Below the pieces are notes generated by a model. That model did no database searches. It was not told where the DNA came from and saw only the letters and a list, made by a program, of their open reading frames with translations. A stretch of DNA of 64,000 bases from an uncultured Aquimarina sp. (lineage in GTDB: Bacteria > Bacteroidota > Bacteroidia > Flavobacteriales > Flavobacteriaceae), in NCBI GenBank assembly GCA_947492105.1, contig CANLMN010000007.1, positions 62,001-126,000 on the forward strand. Direction: 5' to 3'. This document shows positions 26,990-35,789 of this stretch, piece after piece (the first letter of the stretch is position 1; each line of letters starts with the position of its first letter). Made by a program: the position numbers and the translations under genes.

Positions 26990-29900
26990 ATGAGTCAAAG
27001 ACATTTTACTAATAGAATATCCAATACGTTGAGCTGGGGAGTACTCCTATTGTTCTCCTTTTTGAATCTACAAACACTCTATTCTCAAAAAGAGATGCAA
27101 ATACACCCAGGGCAAACTACAATGTGTCCTAAAGGAGAGGAAGTTGCTCATGGAAAACATACAGGGTCAAAATCAGCCAAGAGTGCAGTTGTTTCACGAT
27201 CCAAAGAAAAAACAGCTATTTTTGAAATTACTTTTGGACCAGGTGCAATTGAGAATCCAGAGGTTATGGCAGCATATCAGTTTGCTGTTGATATTTGGGC
27301 AACAGAGATCGTTTCTGAGGTTCCTATCAGAATTTTTGCAGATTATACTCCCATAGGTGCCGGTTTTATAGGGGGGGCTAGGTCTGCATATTTTGTTTCT
27401 AATTTCCCGAACAGTCCGGTTGCTGATAGGAGGTATCCTGCTGCTTTGGCCAACGCATTGTCAGGATCCATATTGAATCCAGATGAACGATTTGAAATAT
27501 TAATTAATCTGTCCTCAACAGCTGGTTTTTATTTAGGTACAGATGGTAATACACCCAGTCCACAATTTGACTTTGTAACTACAGCCCTACATGAGATTGG
27601 TCATGGGTTGGGATTTGATTTTGGAAATGCATTTTCAGGAAGTAATGGAGAAGGAAGATTTATAGGTGATTTGCCACGTGTAACAGATGATTTTCTATAT
27701 AGTAATGGAACAAAACTATCAGATGTGGCTAGTCCTAGCATAATGTTGGGTGAATTTTTTACGAGTAATGATTTGTTTTTTAATGGAAAATATGCCAAGG
27801 CTGCACTGGGGAATACATTGCCAAAACTATATGCGCCTGCAGAATACGTAAGAGGTTCGTCTGTAGGTCATTGGGATAGTGATACGTTTCCTTTTGGAAA
27901 TCCTAACTCCTTAATGAACCATTCTGGCAATCCAGGTGAGTCGATTTTTGATATTGGCGATATTACTCGTGGTTTTCTGAAGGATATTGGATGGGAACTT
28001 AATGATAGCTCTGTTTTTCCAATAATGGTAAAGGATGGAGATTTTGGAAAAGAAATTGATAAAGGGTCTGTTTTAGAGACTGCTATAACTGTTTCTAATG
28101 TTTCTGGAGAGGAGTTTATCTTGAATACAACTTTTAATAATGCGATAAATGGTGCTTTAGTATTAGATACTGTAGAGCCTGTGAAGTTGGCTGTGGGTGA
28201 AACAAAAATAATCCCCCTTCGATTGAATACAGAAGATTTGGATAAAGGAGACTATGAGTCCGAAGTGATTTTTGATACAACCATTTCGGGTGCTGTTTTT
28301 GTAAGTCCCATTCGTTTCACTGTTATTGATGGTACAGAGGTAGCCGTTATGGAAACGGTAGACAGCATTACCCAAGAAATAGATAAAGACACTACAGAAA
28401 AAACGGCTAGTTTTGAGGTAACCAATAGTGGGGATCAAGCTTTGGAATACACTATTGAGGTTGAAAACAGCGATGTTCCCTTTATCTCTATAGAAAGTGC
28501 TACTGGAGTGATTGAAAAGAATACAACTGGAGCGATTGACTATACCATCAATACCCCAAGCGAAATAGGAGTATATACGGCTACTATCAAGATTAGAAGT
28601 AATGCTAGTAATGTTGATGAGGTAAGTATCCCAGTAACCCTTACGGTTATAAATGAAATAGCTCCTAATATTTTTTCAGACACTGTAATTCCAGAAGTGT
28701 TTTTTGATGTAGATAATACATCTGGAAGAATTCGAAAGGTATTTGTGGAAGTAGAGCTTTCTAATATAGGAGAGCTTCCTTTAGAGTATGAAATTATACA
28801 AAAATTTAATGGTAATGGAGATCATCCAGTTCTAATAGAGCCATCTGCAAATGCTGATAGATCAGGAGTATTACAGTCAGGCGAATCTGCATTCGTTAAT
28901 GTTGAATTGGGTTTAAGAAGAATATCTTTAGATGATGCATACAATATCGTGATTGAGTTTACAAGCAATGACCCAGATACGCCAATTTTGGAAATTCCAG
29001 TAACTGTCACTGTTTCCAATAAGAGAGGGCAATTCTCGCTACCAGAGGATGCAACATTTGGAAACGTAGATTTAGAAGATAGAATGACCAAGACTTTCGA
29101 TTTTGTTAATAGAGGGCTTGCTTCAGCTAGAGTAGATAATGTGTTGCCCAATTATACAAGTGTTGAGGTGGTAGAATGGAATACAACATCGGGAGATAAT
29201 ATGGTGGCAGTAGGTGAGACATTATCCGTTACCCTAAGTTTTCAACCAAATCGACTTGATGTTTTTAGAAATATGATTAGAATTATCAGTACTGCTGCTT
29301 CACCTAATAATAATTCGGATTATGATATTATAGGTGTTGGTATGAACCAGCTAAGCTTTGACGGGGATGAATTCAAGGTGCTTACTAATCCTTTTGTAAC
29401 GAGCCGACCAATACCAACCATTGTTAGGAACCTGAAAAATAATGGTGAGTCAGTTGTTGATTACGAGATGGTACTCCCTAGCACAAATACTACTGTAACA
29501 GTTGATACAGTCAAAGGAACGCTACAACCAGGAGAAAGCATTCCTGTTACAATCACCTTTGATGTAACGAATATTACAGAAGCAGGGACATATATAACAC
29601 CACTTACGGTGAATTATAGTAATGCCTCTTTTTCTAATGCTTTTGATGTAGATGTGGTCTTAGAAATAACAGATGAAAAAGGGAAGTTCTTAGAGATATC
29701 AAAAGAATTTGACGGGTTTGAGAACGAGATATTCGGATTGGTAGAGCTGATTAATGAGGGGATTGTTCCGATAGAGATTTATGGTTTTACTACAGACGTA
29801 GAAACAGAATTTTATGATATCTCAGCGAGAACGAATGATCAAGACTTTCTTGGTCAGACTATTGTTTTACAACCAAATGAATCGTTATTTATAGATTTTT

Positions 29901-31015
29901 TTATGATAGTACAGAGTCCTGGGTTAGTAACAGGAAATGTTTTTGTCGAGAGTAATGCAGTTAATAATTTGTTTACCATTCCGTTTTCAGTAGATATGGC
30001 TCCAGTGGATCCAGAAGTAATAGCTTTTCAGTTAATAGATACTGCTACAAACGAAGTGATAGAGATATTTTTCCGTGACGATACGATTGATCTTGCGGAT
30101 TATGATTCTGTAGCGATAACTGCACTTAGAGGTGTAGGAGAGCCCGGGAGTGTTGTTTTTGGATATGATGATAATCCCACCTTCCGAACAGAAAATATAG
30201 CGCCTTATGCACTGGCAGGGGATTTTAACGGAAAATTGATTCCATTTGACCTGACACTAGGCAAGCACACCATCACAGCAACACCCTACGAAGCTGGCAA
30301 CGGAAAGGGAACTGAATTCATTGGAAAAACGATCGAGCTAGAAGTTATCAACAGTGAGTTGCCAGCAATCACAGATTTTGTGTTGATCAACGCAGAAACC
30401 AATGAAGAACTCAGAAGTATCAAAGAGGGAGATTCTATTGATCTAAATGATTATAACTCCAATGAGTTTAATATTGTAGCAATTACAGATGACAAGGCTA
30501 TCCGTCATGTCGTGTTTGGGTATAATGACACCAAATATTTCCGATTAGAGCGTGCTGCACCTTATAGTTTGGGAGGTGATGTTTCTGGGGATTATTTGCC
30601 ATTGGCATTGACAAACGGCACTAATGTTGTAACGGCAACACCATACACTTCGAATATAGGTGTCAATGGATTGTTAGAACAAGGGAATCCAAGAACAATT
30701 AGTTTTGAGGTTGTTGGAGGAGCTGCAGCCAAAAATAGTAGGATTGATGGCAAAAGTGCAGCAGAATTTGTGGTATCACCTAACCCGGTTAGTGACCTTG
30801 CAAGATTTAGCCTTCCAGTGGTTAAAAGTAATCAGATTTCTAGTAGACTGGTCAATCTTTTGGGTCAGGAACTTGATATTACTCAGAGAATTTCCTTTGA
30901 TTCTGGTAGTTATGGATCCTTGGACATGAGTGATTTGCAGCAAGGGAATTACTTTTTGTTCATAACGGATCTAGAGTCTGGAGTAGTGTATACAGCAAAA
31001 TTGTTCAAAAAATAG
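26990..31015 (+). CDS. Secreted HEIGH metallopeptidase with T9SS tail, array copy 1
   Basis: A 1341-aa protein from the ATG 26990, chosen because it aligns with the starts of copies 2 and 3. Domains: signal peptide (1-~33); a short His/Cys-containing pro-region; a peptidase domain (~75-340) with HEIGHGLGF (H201, E202, H205) and conserved later histidines in GHWD (H294) and MNH (H311), one of which may be the third zinc ligand, and closing with DIGDITRGFLKDIGW; several Ig-like domains resembling the ASPM/SPD-2/Hydin type (~350-990); two related ~110-residue repeats each ending in an FGYDD/FGYND...PY segment; and a T9SS type A sorting domain at the C-terminus (SPNPVSDLARFSL). It is not a metzincin, since the HExxH lacks the downstream GxxH. 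Substrate unknown. Confidence 0.88.
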   Translation: MSQRHFTNRISNTLSWGVLLLFSFLNLQTLYSQKEMQIHPGQTTMCPKGEEVAHGKHTGSKSAKSAVVSRSKEKTAIFEITFGPGAIENPEVMAAYQFAVDIWATEIVSEVPIRIFADYTPIGAGFIGGARSAYFVSNFPNSPVADRRYPAALANALSGSILNPDERFEILINLSSTAGFYLGTDGNTPSPQFDFVTTALHEIGHGLGFDFGNAFSGSNGEGRFIGDLPRVTDDFLYSNGTKLSDVASPSIMLGEFFTSNDLFFNGKYAKAALGNTLPKLYAPAEYVRGSSVGHWDSDTFPFGNPNSLMNHSGNPGESIFDIGDITRGFLKDIGWELNDSSVFPIMVKDGDFGKEIDKGSVLETAITVSNVSGEEFILNTTFNNAINGALVLDTVEPVKLAVGETKIIPLRLNTEDLDKGDYESEVIFDTTISGAVFVSPIRFTVIDGTEVAVMETVDSITQEIDKDTTEKTASFEVTNSGDQALEYTIEVENSDVPFISIESATGVIEKNTTGAIDYTINTPSEIGVYTATIKIRSNASNVDEVSIPVTLTVINEIAPNIFSDTVIPEVFFDVDNTSGRIRKVFVEVELSNIGELPLEYEIIQKFNGNGDHPVLIEPSANADRSGVLQSGESAFVNVELGLRRISLDDAYNIVIEFTSNDPDTPILEIPVTVTVSNKRGQFSLPEDATFGNVDLEDRMTKTFDFVNRGLASARVDNVLPNYTSVEVVEWNTTSGDNMVAVGETLSVTLSFQPNRLDVFRNMIRIISTAASPNNNSDYDIIGVGMNQLSFDGDEFKVLTNPFVTSRPIPTIVRNLKNNGESVVDYEMVLPSTNTTVTVDTVKGTLQPGESIPVTITFDVTNITEAGTYITPLTVNYSNASFSNAFDVDVVLEITDEKGKFLEISKEFDGFENEIFGLVELINEGIVPIEIYGFTTDVETEFYDISARTNDQDFLGQTIVLQPNESLFIDFFMIVQSPGLVTGNVFVESNAVNNLFTIPFSVDMAPVDPEVIAFQLIDTATNEVIEIFFRDDTIDLADYDSVAITALRGVGEPGSVVFGYDDNPTFRTENIAPYALAGDFNGKLIPFDLTLGKHTITATPYEAGNGKGTEFIGKTIELEVINSELPAITDFVLINAETNEELRSIKEGDSIDLNDYNSNEFNIVAITDDKAIRHVVFGYNDTKYFRLERAAPYSLGGDVSGDYLPLALTNGTNVVTATPYTSNIGVNGLLEQGNPRTISFEVVGGAAAKNSRIDGKSAAEFVVSPNPVSDLARFSLPVVKSNQISSRLVNLLGQELDITQRISFDSGSYGSLDMSDLQQGNYFLFITDLESGVVYTAKLFKK

Positions 31016-31065
31016 ATTTTTAGAAATGAGACTATAGTTTTGTAGTCGAATTATATAGAAATTTT

Positions 31066-31103
31066 AAAAATCGCTGTAGCATTAGTGCTATAGCGATTTT
31101 TTT
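31066..31103 (+). terminator. Terminator after array copy 1
   Basis: Stem AAAAATCGCTGTAGCA / TGCTATAGCGATTTTT with a 4-base loop and T-run. One position is a G-U pair here; copies 2 and 3 have different but fully paired bases at the same stem. Confidence 0.92.
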
Positions 31104-31146
31104 GTTCAGATACTACAATTGTAGCAATTTTAGTTGTTTTTATGCC

Positions 31147-31176
31147 ATGGCAAATGAAGATGGCACATTCAAATAG
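31147..31176 (+). pseudogene. 5' remnant of glyS (9 codons) at duplication junction 1
   Basis: Reads MANEDGTFK then TAG. The real glyS starts MANQDDTFKK at 39975, and the 130 bases before it (terminator, CTACAATTGTAG, leader) also match. Homology to glyS stops at codon 9, where a family-2 arm begins. The remnant has a start codon and leader, so a 9-residue peptide could be translated. Confidence 0.88.
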
Positions 31177-31177
31177 T

Positions 31178-31250
31178 AATACCAGTTAAAATGTAATTGT
31201 AACTCAAAATAATTAAACTATTTTTCGCTAGTTTGAGCAATGAGAGAATT
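31178..31250. repeat. Family-2 half-element at junction 1
   Basis: ACCAGTTAAAATGTAATTGT (31190 region) followed by CTCAAAATAATTAAACTATT matches the left arm at 838-890. Only one arm is present. It joins the glyS remnant to the start of unit 2. A short inverted pair, CTCAAA / TTTGAG, lies inside it. Confidence 0.75.
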
Positions 31251-31394
31251 GTAAATTGTTGTTTTAGAGAGTCTTTTTTTTGTCGTTTTTTGATTTGATG
31301 TTTTTTTTTGAAAATAGGGGTAGGGTATTTTGTGTTTCAGGTGTTTTATTTAGATACACCATTAATATATAAATTATAAAACACACAAAATGCT

Positions 31395-34300
31395 ATGAAT
31401 CAAAAAAAATTTATTAATCGAATATCCAATACGTTGAGCTGGGGAGTACTCCTATTGCTCTTCTTTTGGAATCTACAAACACTTTATTCCCAAAAAGAGA
31501 TGCACTTTCACCCAGGACAAACTACAATGTGTCCTAAAGGTAAAGAAGGGGAAGTTGCTCATGGAAAATATACAGAATCAAAATCAGCCAAGAGTACGGT
31601 TGCTTCACCAGCCAAAGAAAAAACAGCTGTTTTTGAAATTACTTTTGGACCAGGTGCAATTGATAACCCAGAGGTTATGGCAGCATATCAGTTTGCTATT
31701 GATATTTGGGCAACAGAGATCGTTTCTGAAGTTCCTATCAGAATTTTTGCAGATTACTCCCCTGTACCTTCTGGTTCTTTAGGAACAGCGCGTTCTGCAT
31801 ATTTTGTTTCTAATTTCCCGAACAGTCCGGTTGCTGACAGGAGGTATCCTGCTGCTTTGGCCAATGCGCTGGCAGGATCCATATTGAATCCAGATGAGCT
31901 GTTTGAAATGCGCATTGATATGTCTTCAACAATCAATTTTTATTTGGGTACAGATGGTAATCCACCTAATTCACGATATGACTTTGTAACTGTAGCCCTA
32001 CATGAGATTGGTCATGGATTAGGATTTTCCTTTGGGGCTATTTTTTCTAATAGAACTGGAGAAGGAAGATTTTTAGGTGATTTGCCAGGTGTAACAGATG
32101 ATTTTCTATACAGTAATGGAACAAAACTATTGGATGTGGCTAGTCCTAGCATAATGTTGGGTGAGTTTTTAGTGAGTAATGATTTGTTTTTTAACGGAAA
32201 ATATGCCAAGGCTGCATTAGGGAACACATTGCCAAAACTATATGCGCCTTCAGAATATGCAGAAGGCTCATCTATAAGTCATTGGGATAGTGGTGTTTTT
32301 CCTAGAGGAAATCCTAATTCTTTAATAAATCATGCCGCTGAACGAGGTGAGTCGATTTTTGATATTGGCGATATTACTCGTGGTTTTCTGAAGGATATTG
32401 GATGGGAACTTAATAATAGTTCTGTTTTTCCAATAATGGTAAAGGATGGAGTTTTTGAAAAAGGAATTGAGAACGGGTCTGTTGTAGAGACTGCTATAAC
32501 TGTTTCTAATGTTTCTGGAGAGGAGCTTACCTTGAATACAACTCTTGATAATACGATAAATGGTGCTTTAGTATTAGATACTGTAGAGCCTGTGAAGTTG
32601 GCTGTGGGTGAAAAAAAAATAATCCCCCTTCGATTGAATGCGGTGGACTTTGATAAAGGAGATTATGAGTCCGAAGTGATTTTTGATACAACCATTTCGG
32701 GTGCTGTTTTTGTAAGCCCCATTCGTTTTACTATTATTGATGGTACAGAGGTAGCAGTTATGGAGACTGTAGACAGCATTACCCAAGAAATAGATAAAGA
32801 CACTACAGAAAAAACGGCTAGTTTTGAGGTAACCAATAGTGGGGATCAAGCTTTGGAATACATTATTGAGGTTGAAAACAGCGATGTTCCCTTTATCTCT
32901 ATAGAAAGTGCTACTGGAGTGATTGAAAAGAATACAACTGGAGCGATTAACTATATCATCAATACCCCAAGCGAAACAGGAGTGTATACGGCTACTATCA
33001 AGATTAGAAGTAATGCTAGTAATGTTGATGAGGTAAGTATCCCAGTAACCCTTACGGTTATAAATGAAATAGCTCCTAATATTTTTTCAGACACCGTAAT
33101 TCCAGAAGTGTTCTTTGATGTTAGTGGAGTGTTGACAAAAGATCCAACGGTGCTTGTGGATGTCGAGCTTTCAAATACAGGGGAGCTTCCTTTAGAATAT
33201 CAAGCTTTTTTTGATGTTGGGGATATCTCGATAGTAGCAGTGCCATTCGATGCAGAGTCAGGGACATTACAAGCCGGGGAATCTAGAATAGTGACATTTA
33301 GTTTAGGACTAAGAGGGGATTTTATAGGAGGAGCACCCAATACTGCGATTCAATTCAAGACTAATGATCCAGATACTCCGGTTTTTGAAATCCCAGTGAC
33401 TGTTTCCAATAAAAGAGGGCGGTTTGCATTGCCACAAGATGCAACATTTGGACGCATAGATATAGTAGATACTAGAATCAAAACATTTGAGTTTACAAAC
33501 AATGGACTCGCTCCAATTAGGGTAGAAGAAGTATTGTCAAATTTTACAAGTGTTGAGGTAGTAGAATGGAATACAACTTCGGGAGATAATATGGTGGCAG
33601 TAGGTGAGGTGTTATCTATTACCCTACGTTTTCAACCAGATCAACCTGGTGTTTTTACAAATATGATTAGAGTTTTTAGTACCGCTGCTTCACCTGGTAA
33701 TGATTTGAATTACAATATTCGAGGGACTGCACTGACGAACCAGCTAAGCTTTGAAGAGGATGAATTTGAAGTAATTATTAATCCCTCTGTATCTAGAAGC
33801 TCAATAACATCTATTGTTAGGAACCTGAAAAATAGTGGTGATACAGTTATTGATTACGAAATTGTACTCCCAAGTACAGATACCATTGTAACGGTTGATA
33901 CAGTCAAAGGGACGCTACAACCAGGGGAAAGTATTCCTGTACAGATCACCTTTGATGCAACGTCTATTACAGAAGCAGGGGCATATATAACACCACTTAC
34001 AGTGAATTACAGTAGTTCTTCCTTTTCTAGTACGTTTGATGTAGATTTGACGTTAGAAATAGTGAATGAGCGGGGGCTCTTGTCGGTGTTTTTTCAAGAA
34101 ACTGAGTTTATTGATGATTTCCAAAATGGAGTCATAGGACTGGTTAATGAGGGTGTTAGTCCTGTGACGGTTTATAGTGTTACTACAGATGTAGAAACTG
34201 AGTTTCATGAAATCTCTGTATTGTCGAGAACTGGTGCTTTAACTTCTGATCAATTTATTGTTTTGCAACCTGGAGAGAACTTGTCGATTGATTTTAATTT

Positions 34301-35411
34301 GCTAGTACAGAAATCAGGTTTGTTAGAGGTAAACTTTTTTGTAGAGAGTGACGCTATTAATAATTTATTGACTATTCCGTTTTCAATAGATGTTACTCCA
34401 ATGGATCCAGAAGTAGTAGTTTTTCAGTTAGTAGATACTGCTACAAACGAAGTGATAGAAACATTTTTCGAGGATGCAACGATTGATCTTGCGGATTATG
34501 ATTCTGTAGCGATAACTGCACTTAGAAGTGTAGGAGAGCCCGGAAGCGTTGTCTTTGGGTATGATGATAATCCCACCTTCCGCACAGAAAATGTAGCGCC
34601 TTATGCACTGGCAGGGGATTTTAACGGAAAATTAGTTCCATTTGACCTGACATTAGGCAAGCACACCATCACAGCAACACCCTACGAAGCTGGCAACGGA
34701 AAGGGAACTGAATTCACTGGAAAAACGATCGAGCTAGAAGTTGTCAACAGTGAGTTGCCAGCAATCATAGATTTTGTGTTGATCAACGCAGAAACCAATG
34801 AAGAGCTCAGAAGTATCAAAGAGGGAAGCTCTATTGATCTAAATGATTATAACTCTAATGAGTTTAATATTGCAGCAATTACAGATGACAAGGCTATCCG
34901 TCATGTTGTGTTTGGGTACAATGGCACCAAACATTTCCGATTAGAGCGTGCTGCACCTTATAGTTTGGGAGGTGATGTTTCTGGGGATTATTTGCCATTG
35001 GTATTGACAAACGGCACTAATGTTGTAACGGCAACACCATACACTTCGAATATAGGTGTCAATGGATTGTTAGAACAAGGAAATCCAAGAACAATTAGTT
35101 TTGAAGTTGTTGGAGGAGCTGCAGCCAAAAATAGTAGGATTGATGGCAAAAGTGCAGCAGAATTTGTGGTATCACCTAACCCGGTTAGCGACCTTGCAAG
35201 ATTTAGCCTTCCAGTGGTTAAAAGTAATCAGATTTCTAGTAGACTGGTCAATCTTTTGGGTCAGGAACTTGATATCACTCAGAGAATTTCCTTTGATTCT
35301 GATAGTCGTGGGTCCTTGAATATGAGTGATTTGTCGCAAGGTAATTACTTTTTGTTCATAACGGATCTAGAGTCTGGAGTAGTGTATACAGCAAAATTGT
35401 TCAAAAAATAG
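31395..35411 (+). CDS. Secreted HEIGH metallopeptidase with T9SS tail, array copy 2
   Basis: A 1338-aa paralogue of copy 1 with the same layout: signal peptide (1-~33), peptidase domain with HEIGHGLGF (H203, E204, H207), conserved SHWD and INH histidines, Ig-like domains, the two ~110-residue repeats, and the type A sorting domain. Residues 34-85 are nearly identical to copy 3 and less so to copy 1. The segment corresponding to nucleotides 33115-33400 (FFDVSGVLTKDPTVLVDVEL...) differs strongly from both others and is a few residues shorter. The C-terminal ~270 residues are almost identical to the other copies. Secretion by T9SS is inferred from the tail. Confidence 0.88.
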   Translation: MNQKKFINRISNTLSWGVLLLLFFWNLQTLYSQKEMHFHPGQTTMCPKGKEGEVAHGKYTESKSAKSTVASPAKEKTAVFEITFGPGAIDNPEVMAAYQFAIDIWATEIVSEVPIRIFADYSPVPSGSLGTARSAYFVSNFPNSPVADRRYPAALANALAGSILNPDELFEMRIDMSSTINFYLGTDGNPPNSRYDFVTVALHEIGHGLGFSFGAIFSNRTGEGRFLGDLPGVTDDFLYSNGTKLLDVASPSIMLGEFLVSNDLFFNGKYAKAALGNTLPKLYAPSEYAEGSSISHWDSGVFPRGNPNSLINHAAERGESIFDIGDITRGFLKDIGWELNNSSVFPIMVKDGVFEKGIENGSVVETAITVSNVSGEELTLNTTLDNTINGALVLDTVEPVKLAVGEKKIIPLRLNAVDFDKGDYESEVIFDTTISGAVFVSPIRFTIIDGTEVAVMETVDSITQEIDKDTTEKTASFEVTNSGDQALEYIIEVENSDVPFISIESATGVIEKNTTGAINYIINTPSETGVYTATIKIRSNASNVDEVSIPVTLTVINEIAPNIFSDTVIPEVFFDVSGVLTKDPTVLVDVELSNTGELPLEYQAFFDVGDISIVAVPFDAESGTLQAGESRIVTFSLGLRGDFIGGAPNTAIQFKTNDPDTPVFEIPVTVSNKRGRFALPQDATFGRIDIVDTRIKTFEFTNNGLAPIRVEEVLSNFTSVEVVEWNTTSGDNMVAVGEVLSITLRFQPDQPGVFTNMIRVFSTAASPGNDLNYNIRGTALTNQLSFEEDEFEVIINPSVSRSSITSIVRNLKNSGDTVIDYEIVLPSTDTIVTVDTVKGTLQPGESIPVQITFDATSITEAGAYITPLTVNYSSSSFSSTFDVDLTLEIVNERGLLSVFFQETEFIDDFQNGVIGLVNEGVSPVTVYSVTTDVETEFHEISVLSRTGALTSDQFIVLQPGENLSIDFNLLVQKSGLLEVNFFVESDAINNLLTIPFSIDVTPMDPEVVVFQLVDTATNEVIETFFEDATIDLADYDSVAITALRSVGEPGSVVFGYDDNPTFRTENVAPYALAGDFNGKLVPFDLTLGKHTITATPYEAGNGKGTEFTGKTIELEVVNSELPAIIDFVLINAETNEELRSIKEGSSIDLNDYNSNEFNIAAITDDKAIRHVVFGYNGTKHFRLERAAPYSLGGDVSGDYLPLVLTNGTNVVTATPYTSNIGVNGLLEQGNPRTISFEVVGGAAAKNSRIDGKSAAEFVVSPNPVSDLARFSLPVVKSNQISSRLVNLLGQELDITQRISFDSDSRGSLNMSDLSQGNYFLFITDLESGVVYTAKLFKK

Positions 35412-35461
35412 ATTTTTAGAAATGAGACTATAGTTTTGTAGTTGAATTGTATAGAAATTTT

Positions 35462-35500
35462 AAAAATCGCTTTAGCATTAGTGCTAAAGCGATTTTTTTT
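35462..35500 (+). terminator. Terminator after array copy 2
   Basis: Stem AAAAATCGCTTTAGCA / TGCTAAAGCGATTTTT, perfect, with T-run. Relative to copies 1 and 3 both sides of the stem changed (TGTAGC to TTTAGC, and GCTACA/GCTATA to GCTAAA), keeping the pairing. Confidence 0.92.
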
Positions 35501-35543
35501 GTTCAGATACTACAATTGTAGCAATTTTAGTTGTTTTTATGCC

Positions 35544-35573
35544 ATGGCAAATGAAGATGGCACATTCAAATAG
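35544..35573 (+). pseudogene. 5' remnant of glyS (9 codons) at duplication junction 2
   Basis: Identical reading to junction 1: MANEDGTFK then TAG. Both remnants share the two differences from real glyS (E for Q, G for D) and the same breakpoint, so they descend from one founding junction. Confidence 0.88.
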
Positions 35574-35574
35574 T

Positions 35575-35638
35575 AATACCAGTTAAAATGTAATTGTAGC
35601 TCAAAATAATTAAACTATTTTTCGCTAGTTTGAGCAAA
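35575..35638. repeat. Family-2 half-element at junction 2
   Basis: Near-identical to 31178-31250, with a few substitutions (for example TTGTAGCTC versus TTGTAACTC). Precedes the decayed terminator half and unit 3. Confidence 0.75.
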
Positions 35639-35789
35639 GAGAGAATTGCAAATTGTTGTTTTAAAGAGTCTTTTTTTGTCGTTTTTTTGATTTAATGTTT
35701 TTTTGGGAAATAGGGGTAGGGTATTTTGTGTTTCAGACGTTTTATTTAGATACACAATTAATATATAAATTATAAAACACAAAAACGCT

